64,000 nt of DNA from Atribacter laminatus. GTDB taxonomy: Bacteria; Atribacterota; Atribacteria; Atribacterales; Atribacteraceae. A program made the position numbers and the translations under genes. The notes below the pieces were generated by a model. The model was not told the DNA's origin. It ran no database searches and saw only the letters and a program-made list of their open reading frames with translations. The DNA lies in the NCBI RefSeq assembly GCF_015775515.1, contig NZ_CP065383.1:1612001-1676000 (forward strand). The letters run 5' to 3'. This document shows, piece by piece, positions 43,471 to 52,165 of this stretch. Position 1 is the stretch's first letter. The number at the start of each line of letters is the position of its first letter.

Positions 43471-44716
43471 AACTCTTGGATGTAAAGTAAATCAATCGGA
43501 AAGCGATGTACTAGCTGCATTACTAAAAAATGAAGGTATTTCTTTGGTTCCTTTTGAGGATCAAGCAGATTGGTATATTATCAATAGCTGTGCTGTGACC
43601 AAGATGTCGGAAAAAAAAACTCGTCAATGGATCGGCCGAGCCCTAAGGAATAACGAAAAATCACAAGTTATTCTGATTGGCTGCTATAGTCCTTTGTATA
43701 TTCGCCAATTTCCACTTCCCCAGCCTCGTCTTCAGGTTATTGATTCTCCAGAAAAGATCAAAAAGGTAATGGAAATACTCAATTTACCTTGGGATGAATC
43801 GTTCTCAGCAAAAGTCATACCGGAAACCGAGCGGGCTCGGGTCTGGTTAAAAATTGAGGATGGATGTGATCATTTCTGCAATTATTGTATTGTACCCCAC
43901 CTCCGTGGTTCTGTTCGAAGCGAAGAACCGGAAAAAATAATTCGCCAAGCAACTCATTTAGAAAGAAAAGGTGTTCAAGAAATTGTTTTGTGTGGCATTA
44001 ACTTAGGAATGTATGGTTTAGGAAATGACCACGCTAGCTTGATTGAATTGCTGGAAGAGTTGACAAGGTCAACCAATACCATTCGCTATCGTTTAAGTTC
44101 TATTGAGCCATTTCTGATTGATAAAAAGTTTTTGGATCGATATTTTTCTTTAACCCCCCGAGTGTGCCCGCATTTTCATATTCCTCTTCAAAGCGGGAGC
44201 GATGAGGTTTTATTAAAGATGGGAAGGGGATATACCACTCAATTTTATAGAGACTTGATAGAATTGATTCGAAAATATGATAACAATGTAGCAATTAGTA
44301 CTGACATTATTGTAGGATTTCCCGGAGAATCGGAAAGGCTGTTTGCCGAAACCACTAAATTTTGTCAGGAAATCGGTTTTTCCCGTGCTCATGTTTTTGT
44401 ATATTCTCCACGTCCTTTCACTCCTGCTGCCCAGTGGGATAAGGCTGAAGGTGTACCTTTCCAAGCCAAAAAGGAACGAGAAGCAGGTTTATTAAAAATT
44501 ATTTTCGACAGCCAAATTAAATATTATCGGTCTTTTATTGGAAGAATATTATCAGTATTAGTTGAGACAACCACTGATAACCGCGAAGTAACTGGTTATT
44601 CTGAAAACTATATACCAGTTCGAGGTGATGGGATTATTGCTTCCGATTATGGAAAGGTTCTTCCTGTCTGCATACATGGAGAAAAGAATAGAATTTTATT
44701 AGGAGAAGCCATTTAA
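43454..44716 (+). CDS. mtaB: tRNA t6A37 methylthiotransferase MtaB
   Basis: Radical-SAM methylthiotransferase that turns t6A37 into ms2t6A in ANN-reading tRNAs. 420 residues. The N-terminal UPF0004 domain has the cysteines of the auxiliary cluster (LGCKVNQSES, NSCAVT, GCYSP). The radical SAM core has CDHFCNYCIVPHLRGSVRS near residue 138, and a C-terminal TRAM-like tail follows. CKVNQSES identifies MtaB rather than MiaB. Overlaps rsmE by 17 bases, so the two are co-translated. Confidence 0.94.
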   Translation: MKIAIKTLGCKVNQSESDVLAALLKNEGISLVPFEDQADWYIINSCAVTKMSEKKTRQWIGRALRNNEKSQVILIGCYSPLYIRQFPLPQPRLQVIDSPEKIKKVMEILNLPWDESFSAKVIPETERARVWLKIEDGCDHFCNYCIVPHLRGSVRSEEPEKIIRQATHLERKGVQEIVLCGINLGMYGLGNDHASLIELLEELTRSTNTIRYRLSSIEPFLIDKKFLDRYFSLTPRVCPHFHIPLQSGSDEVLLKMGRGYTTQFYRDLIELIRKYDNNVAISTDIIVGFPGESERLFAETTKFCQEIGFSRAHVFVYSPRPFTPAAQWDKAEGVPFQAKKEREAGLLKIIFDSQIKYYRSFIGRILSVLVETTTDNREVTGYSENYIPVRGDGIIASDYGKVLPVCIHGEKNRILLGEAI

Positions 44717-44797
44717 AACCAATATACCGTAAATTCCCATTGAAAAATCATTTTATATTCAATAAAATAGAGAGAAAATTGGAGAAGGAAAGATAAA

Positions 44798-46969
44798 ATG
44801 GCAGCTAAGAAAAAGGCAAAGACGGTAAAAGGAACCAAGTCAAAACTTTCTGTAATCGAATCCCCTGAAAGAACGCTCCCACTTTTAGAAAAATTCCTTC
44901 AATATGGTTTATTGTTGATTGTGCTTTTATCTCCTTATTACCGGGGCTTATATTTTGATTACGAAAGATATCCCTTCTTTTTGGCAGTTTTCATTGTTGC
45001 TATTATTTATTTTTTATATCAGATAGTTTATCAAAGAAAAGTAATTACTATAAAAACTCCCATCGAATATTTTTTTCTTTTTACTGTATTACTATATGGT
45101 CTCAGCATTTTATGGGCTGCGGACCAAGGGATGGCTTTTCGTGAGTTTTTTAGTAGTATAGTTTATTTCATCTTTTTTCTTTTAGTCACGCATTTATTCC
45201 TGACCAAGCAATCAAAAAAAATTTTTTTAATTGCATTTAATATTAATGCTGTCTTCCTGGTTTTAATTGGATTTTTCTATCGATTTGGATGGGTTAATCC
45301 CCTGTCTCGACCATTGGGGATGAGCATGAAAGATCTTTTTTTGACTGCATCAGGTCGATTGCATTCATCTATGCAATACCCGAATACCTTTGCTGCTTAT
45401 CTCGCAATGGCGATAATAACCTTGATTATTTTACACTTGTTGGAAGAAAAACCGATTTATATCAGTTTGTGGGGATTTATTCTATTTTTTCTTCAAACTG
45501 GATTATATTTTACCTATTCCCGGGGAGCTTTGTTGGTATTTATCATAACCTCGGTGGTTCTATTCCTTTTATTGAAAAGGAAAGAAAAGATTAAGTATCT
45601 CCTGGTTCTCATGGCTGCATTTGTCTGGACAATACTCTTTACTCCGCGTTTGGAAAATTTTTTATTCAACAATTTACCCGGTCAGTTTTTTGGTTTTCTC
45701 TTATTAGGAAGCCTTGTCCAAGCTTTTAGTGTCTATTTGCTTTCCTTTCTATGGAAAAAGTTGGTTAACCTATCAAAACCATCAATTCGTACCTCCTATT
45801 TTACAGTTGGGATTGGAGTTGCCCTCGTTCTCGTTATTTTAATTGTTTTGGGGCTGAAGCCGGCCTTCTTAGGTGATCGTTTTCGGCAAATAACTCTCAA
45901 TACTATCATCTCGCAGGAAAGATGGATTTTTTATGGTGATGGTTTAAAAATATTTCAAGCCCGACCAATAGCTGGTTGGGGAGGAGGAGGATGGGAAGCA
46001 CGTTACTTGGCCTATCAATCCTATCCCTATTTTAGCGAAAACAGTCACAATTATTTTCTTCAAGTAATGATTGAAATCGGCATTATTGGTTTGTTAGCAA
46101 CAATTGGGTTAATAATAGGCCTTTTTTATCAAATTTATCGTTTTAAAAAGGCGAATAAAGACGGTTGGAACAATCTTTTGATTTTAGGACTGGGAGCAGC
46201 GGTTTTTTTGGGATTTTTTCATGGATTCATTGATGTTGATTTTGCTCTTGGTTCTTTTTATTTTGGTATTTTGGCGTTTATCGCTTTCATAAATCAAATA
46301 ACTCGCTCTCAACAAATCACCATCAACAATCGACATTTATTTGAATTGAAAATACCTACTTGGGTGTTGTTTTCCGGAGTTATTTTTTTAATGATTTTTT
46401 CCTTTTTTTTGATTTCGGGTGATCGAGCGAAAATTAGAGGTGGGTATTTTGCATCTCATGGAGATCTTAATCAAGCTATTCAATATCATCAAAAAGCAGC
46501 CAGTTCGATTCCTTTCAATTCCCAAAGCCATTACTTTTTAAGTACTTATTACCGGCAATTGTTTAATACCCAAAAGCAAACTGATCTGAGAATAAAAAGT
46601 GAATATCACAACGAAAAAGCCACCAGCTATTCTCCGTTTAATTTTCGATTTCAAGAAAATAAAGCGGTTTTAAAGATTGAGAGAGGAGACTTTGAAACTG
46701 GATTGAATGAATTTGAAAAAGCCATATATTTGGCACCCTTTATATCAACAACCTACGAACGCTACCTCCAAACCTGCCTATCAGTTGCTGATTATTACCT
46801 TATGCGATCTGAAAAAAACAAAGCTATTCATTATTTAGAAGAGGGTTTGCGCATTGATGATATATATACGGCTTTTTTAGAAGGTTCATTAAGACCAAAA
46901 AAGAAAACCACCGCTTATAATAAGATTCTAAATGAATTAAAAAATAAACTCCAGGAAATTATGGAATGA
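44798..46969 (+). CDS. O-antigen ligase/polymerase-like membrane protein with C-terminal TPRs (paralogue 1)
   Basis: 723 residues. A basic N-terminus (MAAKKKAKTVKGTKSK) is followed by about 10-12 membrane segments. The large loop contains the Wzy_C-type signature around GDGLKIFQARPIAGWGGGGWEARYLAYQSYPYFSENSHNYFLQVMIEIGIIG, with the conserved His of the O-antigen ligase family (SHNYFLQ). After a last membrane helix (about 525-545) the C-terminus is a TPR-like helical region (GDLNQAIQYHQKAASSIPFNSQSHYFLSTYYR). It should join or polymerise sugar chains at the membrane, or ligate glycans to protein. It overlaps the next gene by 4 bases. Confidence 0.85.
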   Translation: MAAKKKAKTVKGTKSKLSVIESPERTLPLLEKFLQYGLLLIVLLSPYYRGLYFDYERYPFFLAVFIVAIIYFLYQIVYQRKVITIKTPIEYFFLFTVLLYGLSILWAADQGMAFREFFSSIVYFIFFLLVTHLFLTKQSKKIFLIAFNINAVFLVLIGFFYRFGWVNPLSRPLGMSMKDLFLTASGRLHSSMQYPNTFAAYLAMAIITLIILHLLEEKPIYISLWGFILFFLQTGLYFTYSRGALLVFIITSVVLFLLLKRKEKIKYLLVLMAAFVWTILFTPRLENFLFNNLPGQFFGFLLLGSLVQAFSVYLLSFLWKKLVNLSKPSIRTSYFTVGIGVALVLVILIVLGLKPAFLGDRFRQITLNTIISQERWIFYGDGLKIFQARPIAGWGGGGWEARYLAYQSYPYFSENSHNYFLQVMIEIGIIGLLATIGLIIGLFYQIYRFKKANKDGWNNLLILGLGAAVFLGFFHGFIDVDFALGSFYFGILAFIAFINQITRSQQITINNRHLFELKIPTWVLFSGVIFLMIFSFFLISGDRAKIRGGYFASHGDLNQAIQYHQKAASSIPFNSQSHYFLSTYYRQLFNTQKQTDLRIKSEYHNEKATSYSPFNFRFQENKAVLKIERGDFETGLNEFEKAIYLAPFISTTYERYLQTCLSVADYYLMRSEKNKAIHYLEEGLRIDDIYTAFLEGSLRPKKKTTAYNKILNELKNKLQEIME

Positions 46970-49065
46970 CCTCAATCACCGAAAAGCTTTCGTTTTTTTT
47001 GGTACTGTTCGTGGTAATTCTATCTCCTTATTACCGGGGCATCTATCCAGATTACTACAAGCTCCCCTTTTTGACCCTCATTTTTTTAGCTTTTCTCATT
47101 CATCTTCTGGTGAGGATAAAAAAGAAAGAAAGTCTTTTTCAATTAAATATGCCAGAAATGCTTTTTTTCTTATTAGCAGTAGTATACCTGGTGACGATTA
47201 TCGTGGCTTCCAGTGGATATTCTTCTATAATTACTTTTATAAGCTATATAGCCTGGGCATTTCTTTTTTGGTTAATGTTTGAGCTGTTCCAAAAGAAATC
47301 CCTCAAAATGTTCTTAATTCAAATAATGGTCGGTAGTGCTGGCGTATTATCACTATTGGGTATCTTTGATGCCTTTCACCTCATTCCAGAAAGATTTCAA
47401 AATTTTTTAGGGATGAGTTTTTGGGGTTTATACTTTTCTGGTAGACTTGCCACTACCTTTCAATATCAAAACACCTCGGCTTCTTTTTTTGCTGCTTGTT
47501 TGTTCTTAGGAATCTTGATTTACCTTCAAGAAAAAATTTTGTGGAAGAAGTTAATCAATGGTGTTCTTTTATATTTGATTTTCTTCGGTTTTCTTTTTGC
47601 TTTTTCGAGAGGGGCAAATCTAGTTTTTTTAATTACACTTCCATTTCTTTTTATTTTAATCAGAAAAAAAGTATATATTATTTCGGTTATTTTAACTTTA
47701 TCTTCACTATTTTTGCCATTCATTTTTTTACAGATAGAACTGGATAGGTATTTATCTCAAGCTCTTCCTTTCCATTTTTTAATTATGTTTTTGATTGGAT
47801 TAGGTTCCTTCTTTTTTTTAAGCTTTTTATTTTTGCCTGGTCAACAAATTTCCTTGATAAATAAAATCAATAAAAAACTCCTTTTTTTTCTAATTTTATT
47901 AATAATCTTGGGGATAGAGAGCTATTTTGTTTTTTTTGTTCAATTCGATACAAAGAACTTCACTTTTATTCGAGGATTTGGAGAAAAGGGGAGAGATATC
48001 AGCTTTGAAACAAAAAATGTTATTTTGAGGTTTACTTTTTACCGAGATGCTCTCAAGATGATTCAAAAAAAGCCTCTTTTGGGTTGGGGTGGCGGAGGTT
48101 GGGCAACGAGGTATTTCTCCTTTCAATCTCATACCTATTACACCAAATTTCCTCATTCCTTTTATTTAAATACCTTAGTTGAATCAGGAGTCTTGGGATT
48201 GGCTTCCCTTTTATTTTTACTTTTTTACTCACTGCGCATTTGTGTCATTCATTGTTATCAAGACCAATTTAACTCAATAAATCCTTTCATAGGTGCCGGA
48301 GTCTTTTTTATTTTTTTACATAGCAGTATAGATTTAAATTTTGCCATGGGTGCTTATCAGGTTTTTGCTTGGACGCTCCTTGCTCTTTTGTTGAATTCCT
48401 ACTCTTTACAAAAATTAAAGCTTTCTATTCCCTTGATAATTCCCTTTTTCATTGCACTTTTATTCTTTGTGATAAGTATTTTTTATGGGAATGCCGAGTA
48501 TTATTATCAAATAGGGAATGAGTATCGAGCTGATAATGATTTCGTTCATTCGGCTCAAGCCTGGGAAGCTACCGTTCGACTCAACCCATGGCACGACAAC
48601 GCCTTTCATCAACTAAGCAATTTATCTTCCGAATTTTATTTACAAACCAAAAAAGAAGAATTTTTACAGCTGGCACTGAAGAAAAACCAAAAAGCTTTAA
48701 ATATTGAACCTAATAATTATGAGTACTATCGGCACAGAGCAGATCTTTTTCTTTTAAAAGGAGAACTCGATGAAGCTTGGAGAGATTATAGGTATTCTAT
48801 GGAACTTGCCCCAATGGTTTTAGGTAATTACGAAAAGATACTTTTTGCTTTTTTGAATATGATTCGCTCTCAACAGAACACCAGGGATCCAAAAATTTTT
48901 AATCAAATAAAAAGATATACTGATTCTGTTTATAATTTTTATATGGAAAATCAATCAAAATCATCTCAATTCAATCCTCCAAGTGAAGCTTTGGATTCTT
49001 TAAAAAAGGATATTGAAGATATATTGGGAGGTGAAAACGTTAGAAGTTCAATAACCGAAGATTGA
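46966..49065 (+). CDS. O-antigen ligase/polymerase-like membrane protein with C-terminal TPRs (paralogue 2)
   Basis: 699 residues, same plan as its upstream neighbour: LSPYYRGIYPDYYKLPF at the N-terminus mirrors LSPYYRGLYFDYERYPF, the central loop has KMIQKKPLLGWGGGGWATRYFSFQSHTYYTKFPHSFYLNTLVESGVLG, and TPR-like repeats (NPWHDNAFHQLSNLSSEFYLQTKKEEFLQLALKKNQKALNIEPNNYEYYRHRADLFL) close the chain. The ligase-type His is kept (PHSFYLN). The ATGA overlap points to tandem duplication and coupled translation. The residues between the conserved blocks have diverged widely, so the two may act on different substrates or as a pair. Confidence 0.85.
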   Translation: MTSITEKLSFFLVLFVVILSPYYRGIYPDYYKLPFLTLIFLAFLIHLLVRIKKKESLFQLNMPEMLFFLLAVVYLVTIIVASSGYSSIITFISYIAWAFLFWLMFELFQKKSLKMFLIQIMVGSAGVLSLLGIFDAFHLIPERFQNFLGMSFWGLYFSGRLATTFQYQNTSASFFAACLFLGILIYLQEKILWKKLINGVLLYLIFFGFLFAFSRGANLVFLITLPFLFILIRKKVYIISVILTLSSLFLPFIFLQIELDRYLSQALPFHFLIMFLIGLGSFFFLSFLFLPGQQISLINKINKKLLFFLILLIILGIESYFVFFVQFDTKNFTFIRGFGEKGRDISFETKNVILRFTFYRDALKMIQKKPLLGWGGGGWATRYFSFQSHTYYTKFPHSFYLNTLVESGVLGLASLLFLLFYSLRICVIHCYQDQFNSINPFIGAGVFFIFLHSSIDLNFAMGAYQVFAWTLLALLLNSYSLQKLKLSIPLIIPFFIALLFFVISIFYGNAEYYYQIGNEYRADNDFVHSAQAWEATVRLNPWHDNAFHQLSNLSSEFYLQTKKEEFLQLALKKNQKALNIEPNNYEYYRHRADLFLLKGELDEAWRDYRYSMELAPMVLGNYEKILFAFLNMIRSQQNTRDPKIFNQIKRYTDSVYNFYMENQSKSSQFNPPSEALDSLKKDIEDILGGENVRSSITED

Positions 49066-49119
49066 GAGTATAAAAAGACTTTATTATTGAATGAATGAAA
49101 TGATAGGAGTGATTTCACA

Positions 49120-49689
49120 TTGAATAATGGTAAACAAGACCAATTACTAAAGTATATCCCCTTATTTTTGCTTATCTTTATTTTGATTCCTGGATGCTTT
49201 TTAGCTTCAAATCCCGACCAACCAATTCCCACCCCTGAATCTTCTGTTGATCCGTCTCCAACTCCTTATGTATCTCCGAACGCTATAGATTTTACTCTCT
49301 TCGATCTGGATGGGAACGTATATTCCTTAAATGAATATCGTGGGAAGCCTGTTTTGGTCGCCTTTTTTGGTTATTTATGCCCCCATTGCCGAAATGAAAT
49401 GCCTCGAATTCAAAATCTTTATAACAAATACAAAGAGAGTCAAAACCTGGTCGTTTTAGGGGTAGGAGTTTCAAGCTCGATTGCACAGTTACGTGAATTC
49501 CAATCACAATATGGCTTAACCTTTCCTATTCTTGACGATTTTAGCCGGAATGTTTATCATAGGTTTTTCAGCATGGGAATACCAGCCATAGTACTGATTA
49601 ATAAATCTGGTGAGGTTGCTTATTCCTATAATCAATCTGAGTTGTCGGAAACTGATATTGAAAACCTTTTAAATTCTTATATTTTTTAA
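49120..49689 (+). CDS. TlpA/ResA-like thioredoxin-fold lipoprotein
   Basis: 189 residues. The signal ends in a lipobox (FILIPGC, Cys27), then a Pro/Ser/Thr-rich linker (about 35-55), then an AhpC/TSA-redoxin domain: FTLFDLDGNVYSLNEYRGKPVLVAFFGYLCPHCRNEMPRIQNLY. The active site is CPHC. GIPAIVLINKSGEVAY is the cis-proline region. Likely a membrane-tethered extracytoplasmic disulfide reductase. The start codon is TTG 49120 after ATAGGAGTGATTTC. It follows the ligase-like genes by 54 bases and may share their transcript. Confidence 0.9.
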   Translation: MNNGKQDQLLKYIPLFLLIFILIPGCFLASNPDQPIPTPESSVDPSPTPYVSPNAIDFTLFDLDGNVYSLNEYRGKPVLVAFFGYLCPHCRNEMPRIQNLYNKYKESQNLVVLGVGVSSSIAQLREFQSQYGLTFPILDDFSRNVYHRFFSMGIPAIVLINKSGEVAYSYNQSELSETDIENLLNSYIF

Positions 49690-49697
49690 TTGAACAC

Positions 49698-49742
49698 ATA
49701 GAATGCAACCCAGATAACAGGATTCACTGGGTTGCATTCTAT
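49698..49742. terminator. Bidirectional terminator
   Basis: A perfect 16-bp stem (ATAGAATGCAACCCAG 49698-49713 with CTGGGTTGCATTCTAT 49727-49742). It lies between the TlpA-like gene and the convergent gene whose stop is at 49743. T-tracts are weak (TTATAAAA). Confidence 0.7.
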
Positions 49743-51080
49743 TTATAAAAAATCTTCAACATATTCTTCTAAGAGACCAGCTTCATCAAGGATGTCTAAA
49801 ATGGTAATTCGGCTCCTCACAAAGCGGGAGAAAAGGAAAGAGTCTTTCACTAAGGATCGCGAAAAACCTAATTCTTCAAAAGTCGATGGAGTTTTCGATC
49901 GATTTAAAGCTTGTTCAATATCAGGTATAGCAAAAAGTTTTTCTGATATCATTTGTCGCAACTGATTGGAAAATCCAGGTTTTTTATAAGAATCGGTAAA
50001 AACCATTGGGGATGTCATTTTTTGAGTTGCTTCTTTTTCAACTAAAGGATAGAGAGAGCCGAATTTTTCCTGTAAGATTTTCTTGTTTACCCGAAGTGGA
50101 TGGGGAGAAGCAATCTTTTCCCAATCGACGGTGTCAATTTCTTTTAGAAATCGCTGATACATTTTGTGAATATAAAAAGTTGCAACTCCAACTCGTAAAC
50201 CATGAAGAGAAGTATTTTCTCCACGAGAAAGGCTAACCATTTCTAAATAATGAGCGATGAGATGCTCAGCACCAGAAGCTGGTCGGGAATCACCAACCAA
50301 TGCCATGCTAAATCCTGAGTTGAGAAGAGCGATGGACAAAGCTCTGACGGCTTCTGGCTTTCGTTGAGGGATTTGATCAGCAGATTCCCACAAAATATGA
50401 AGAGCTTCCTTGACCAAGTCCCAGGAGTAGTGACAAATATATTCATCTTGAAGTTGATTTCGTAGTACCCAGTCAGAGTTTGCCGTGGTTTTCCCAATTA
50501 AATCAGAAAAACCCGACTGGAGAAGTTCTAAAGGAGCTTTTACTAAAACATCGAGATCCATAAAAATTGCTTTGGGGGGAGTCGCTTCAAAAGTAATTTT
50601 GTATCCATTCACTAACATGGGAGCGCCAAGAGAAGGATATCCATCCATGGATGCTGCGGTACCAACCACCACATAAGGAATATGAGAACGATGGGCAACG
50701 AATTTAACCAAGTCATTAATAACACCTGAGCCGACAGCAATCATAAAGTCTGGTTGGTATTTTAAGCCAGTTCCAACCTGATGGCGGGTATCTTCGTCGG
50801 GCTCTAAGTATTGACTCGAAGAGTTATGAGAGAGTAAGAGGGGAATAGCCTTATACTTTTCTTGATTTAAAATTGTTTCAACTTTTTGTCCTGCTGCTTG
50901 GTAAGTATTTTCGTCAAAAACGATCAAGCATTTCTTCCCCAAATGAAGCTGGTTCAGCACAAGTGGTATCTGCTCCAAAAGTGAGTGATCAACGATGGTT
51001 TTTTGAGTTAAAATATGGTGGGTTTTACCACAAGAACAAGGAATTTCTGCAGCTTTCTGAAAATAAAAAAGTTCATCCAT
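49743..51080 (-). CDS. sn-glycerol-1-phosphate dehydrogenase family protein (EgsA/AraM-like)
   Basis: 445 residues, iron/zinc-alcohol-dehydrogenase superfamily (dehydroquinate-synthase-like fold). NAD-binding: MIAVGSGVINDLVKFVAHRSHIPYVVVGTAASMDGYPS. Metal ligands: Asp in GFSDLIGKTTANSDW, His in GAEHLIAHYLE and His in SLHGLRVGVATF. The archaeal enzyme makes the backbone of archaeal ether lipids; bacterial AraM relatives produce glycerol-1-phosphate for other uses. ATG 51080 is chosen because it follows AGAAAGAGAGAAAAC and starts the conserved part; the frame is open 135 bases further upstream. No prenyl-glycerol synthase is adjacent. Substrate could also be another polyol phosphate. Confidence 0.85.
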   Translation of the reverse strand: MDELFYFQKAAEIPCSCGKTHHILTQKTIVDHSLLEQIPLVLNQLHLGKKCLIVFDENTYQAAGQKVETILNQEKYKAIPLLLSHNSSSQYLEPDEDTRHQVGTGLKYQPDFMIAVGSGVINDLVKFVAHRSHIPYVVVGTAASMDGYPSLGAPMLVNGYKITFEATPPKAIFMDLDVLVKAPLELLQSGFSDLIGKTTANSDWVLRNQLQDEYICHYSWDLVKEALHILWESADQIPQRKPEAVRALSIALLNSGFSMALVGDSRPASGAEHLIAHYLEMVSLSRGENTSLHGLRVGVATFYIHKMYQRFLKEIDTVDWEKIASPHPLRVNKKILQEKFGSLYPLVEKEATQKMTSPMVFTDSYKKPGFSNQLRQMISEKLFAIPDIEQALNRSKTPSTFEELGFSRSLVKDSFLFSRFVRSRITILDILDEAGLLEEYVEDFL

Positions 51081-51316
51081 AGTTTTCTCTCTTTCTGATT
51101 TTTTTATAGTTGCTGATAGAGTAAAAATAGTAATTTCATTTTGATAACAATATACTCTTTGATATTTAATGTATTCAATAGGGCAGTTGCTTTTAAATAA
51201 CTGGGTTTTAATCAAGGTTAAAAGAAAAAGAATTTCATTGACCCTGAAAAAATGATAAGATTAAAACATTGAATTATTATCTTAGGTTTATTTTGATAGG
51301 TCAAGGAGGATGTTTT

Positions 51317-51826
51317 ATGTCTCTCAATCAAGATTTTTGGAAAAAAGCTCTCACTGAATCATATGCTGCTATTGAAAAACTCACTGGTGTTTTTTTGGTT
51401 ACTCAGGGGAAAGAAAGGAAACCGAACATAATGACCATTGGATGGATGCAGGGAGGAATTATTTGGGGTCGGCCTATTATATCTGTATTGGTGAGGCCTT
51501 CTCGTTTTTCATATATTCATATTGAGGAAAATCCCTTTTTTACGGTTTGTGTTCCTACTGAGAATATGAAAAAAGAAATAAACTGGTGCGGGAGTGCCTC
51601 AGGTGCAACAGTTGATAAATTTAAAAGTACTGCTTTTACTCCTATTTATAATGAAAACTTCTCAGTTCCAGTCATTAAGGAATGCCCTATTTATTTTGAG
51701 TGCAGAATAGTTCAAAAAACCAAAGTTATAGAAACAAATTTTATTCCTGAAATCATTCATGAGTATTATTCTTCTGGAGATTTTCATTCAGTCTATTATG
51801 GAGAAATAGTAAGGGTTAAAATTTAA
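51317..51826 (+). CDS. Flavin reductase-like protein
   Basis: 169 residues, FMN-binding split-barrel fold of the flavin reductase (FlaRed/FRP-like) family. Central segment PNIMTIGWMQGGIIWGRPIISVLVRPSRFSYIHIEENPFFTVCVP is the typical flavin-binding region. It could reduce free flavin, act as a rubredoxin-type oxidoreductase or bind FMN for oxygen detoxification. ATG 51317 follows AAGGAGGATGTTTT; the frame is open to 51269. It stands alone, divergent from the EgsA-like gene. Confidence 0.85.
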   Translation: MSLNQDFWKKALTESYAAIEKLTGVFLVTQGKERKPNIMTIGWMQGGIIWGRPIISVLVRPSRFSYIHIEENPFFTVCVPTENMKKEINWCGSASGATVDKFKSTAFTPIYNENFSVPVIKECPIYFECRIVQKTKVIETNFIPEIIHEYYSSGDFHSVYYGEIVRVKI

Positions 51827-52165
51827 ATTCTTTTTTCCGTGGAGAGGTAATGAACTAAGCTCAAAAAGAGATAGAATTTTCTCATAACTTTCACGGCAAG
51901 AATTATTGGTGCCCAGCTAAAATATTTTTTATTTTTTAATAACGGTATTTTTAAGAATAGTGTATAATATCATTCGGGTTTTTTCCAACAAGAGAAAAGG
52001 CCGCTTTGTTTACTGAGAATATTTAATATCGTTTCTATTTTGGAAAAAGGAATAACATACTACAGCTCTTAGTAAACACCAATAGAAGCAGTGGGATAAT
52101 ATGATCTCCATTGGGGAATGACAATACTTGTGTTATAACCCCTCCCATAATAAAGGAGGAAACAA
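51827..52165. other. Intergenic region upstream of the radical SAM gene
   Basis: 339 AT-rich bases without coding potential. The only supported element is a promoter at its right end (52111-52139). I see no repeat modules and no convincing terminator for the flavin reductase gene. Confidence 0.6.
52111..52139 (+). promoter_or_regulatory. Predicted promoter of the B12-binding radical SAM gene
   Basis: TTGGGG (52111-52116), 17-base spacer, TATAAC (52134-52139) with an extended TGT before it, 27 bases before the start codon. Confidence 0.5.
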
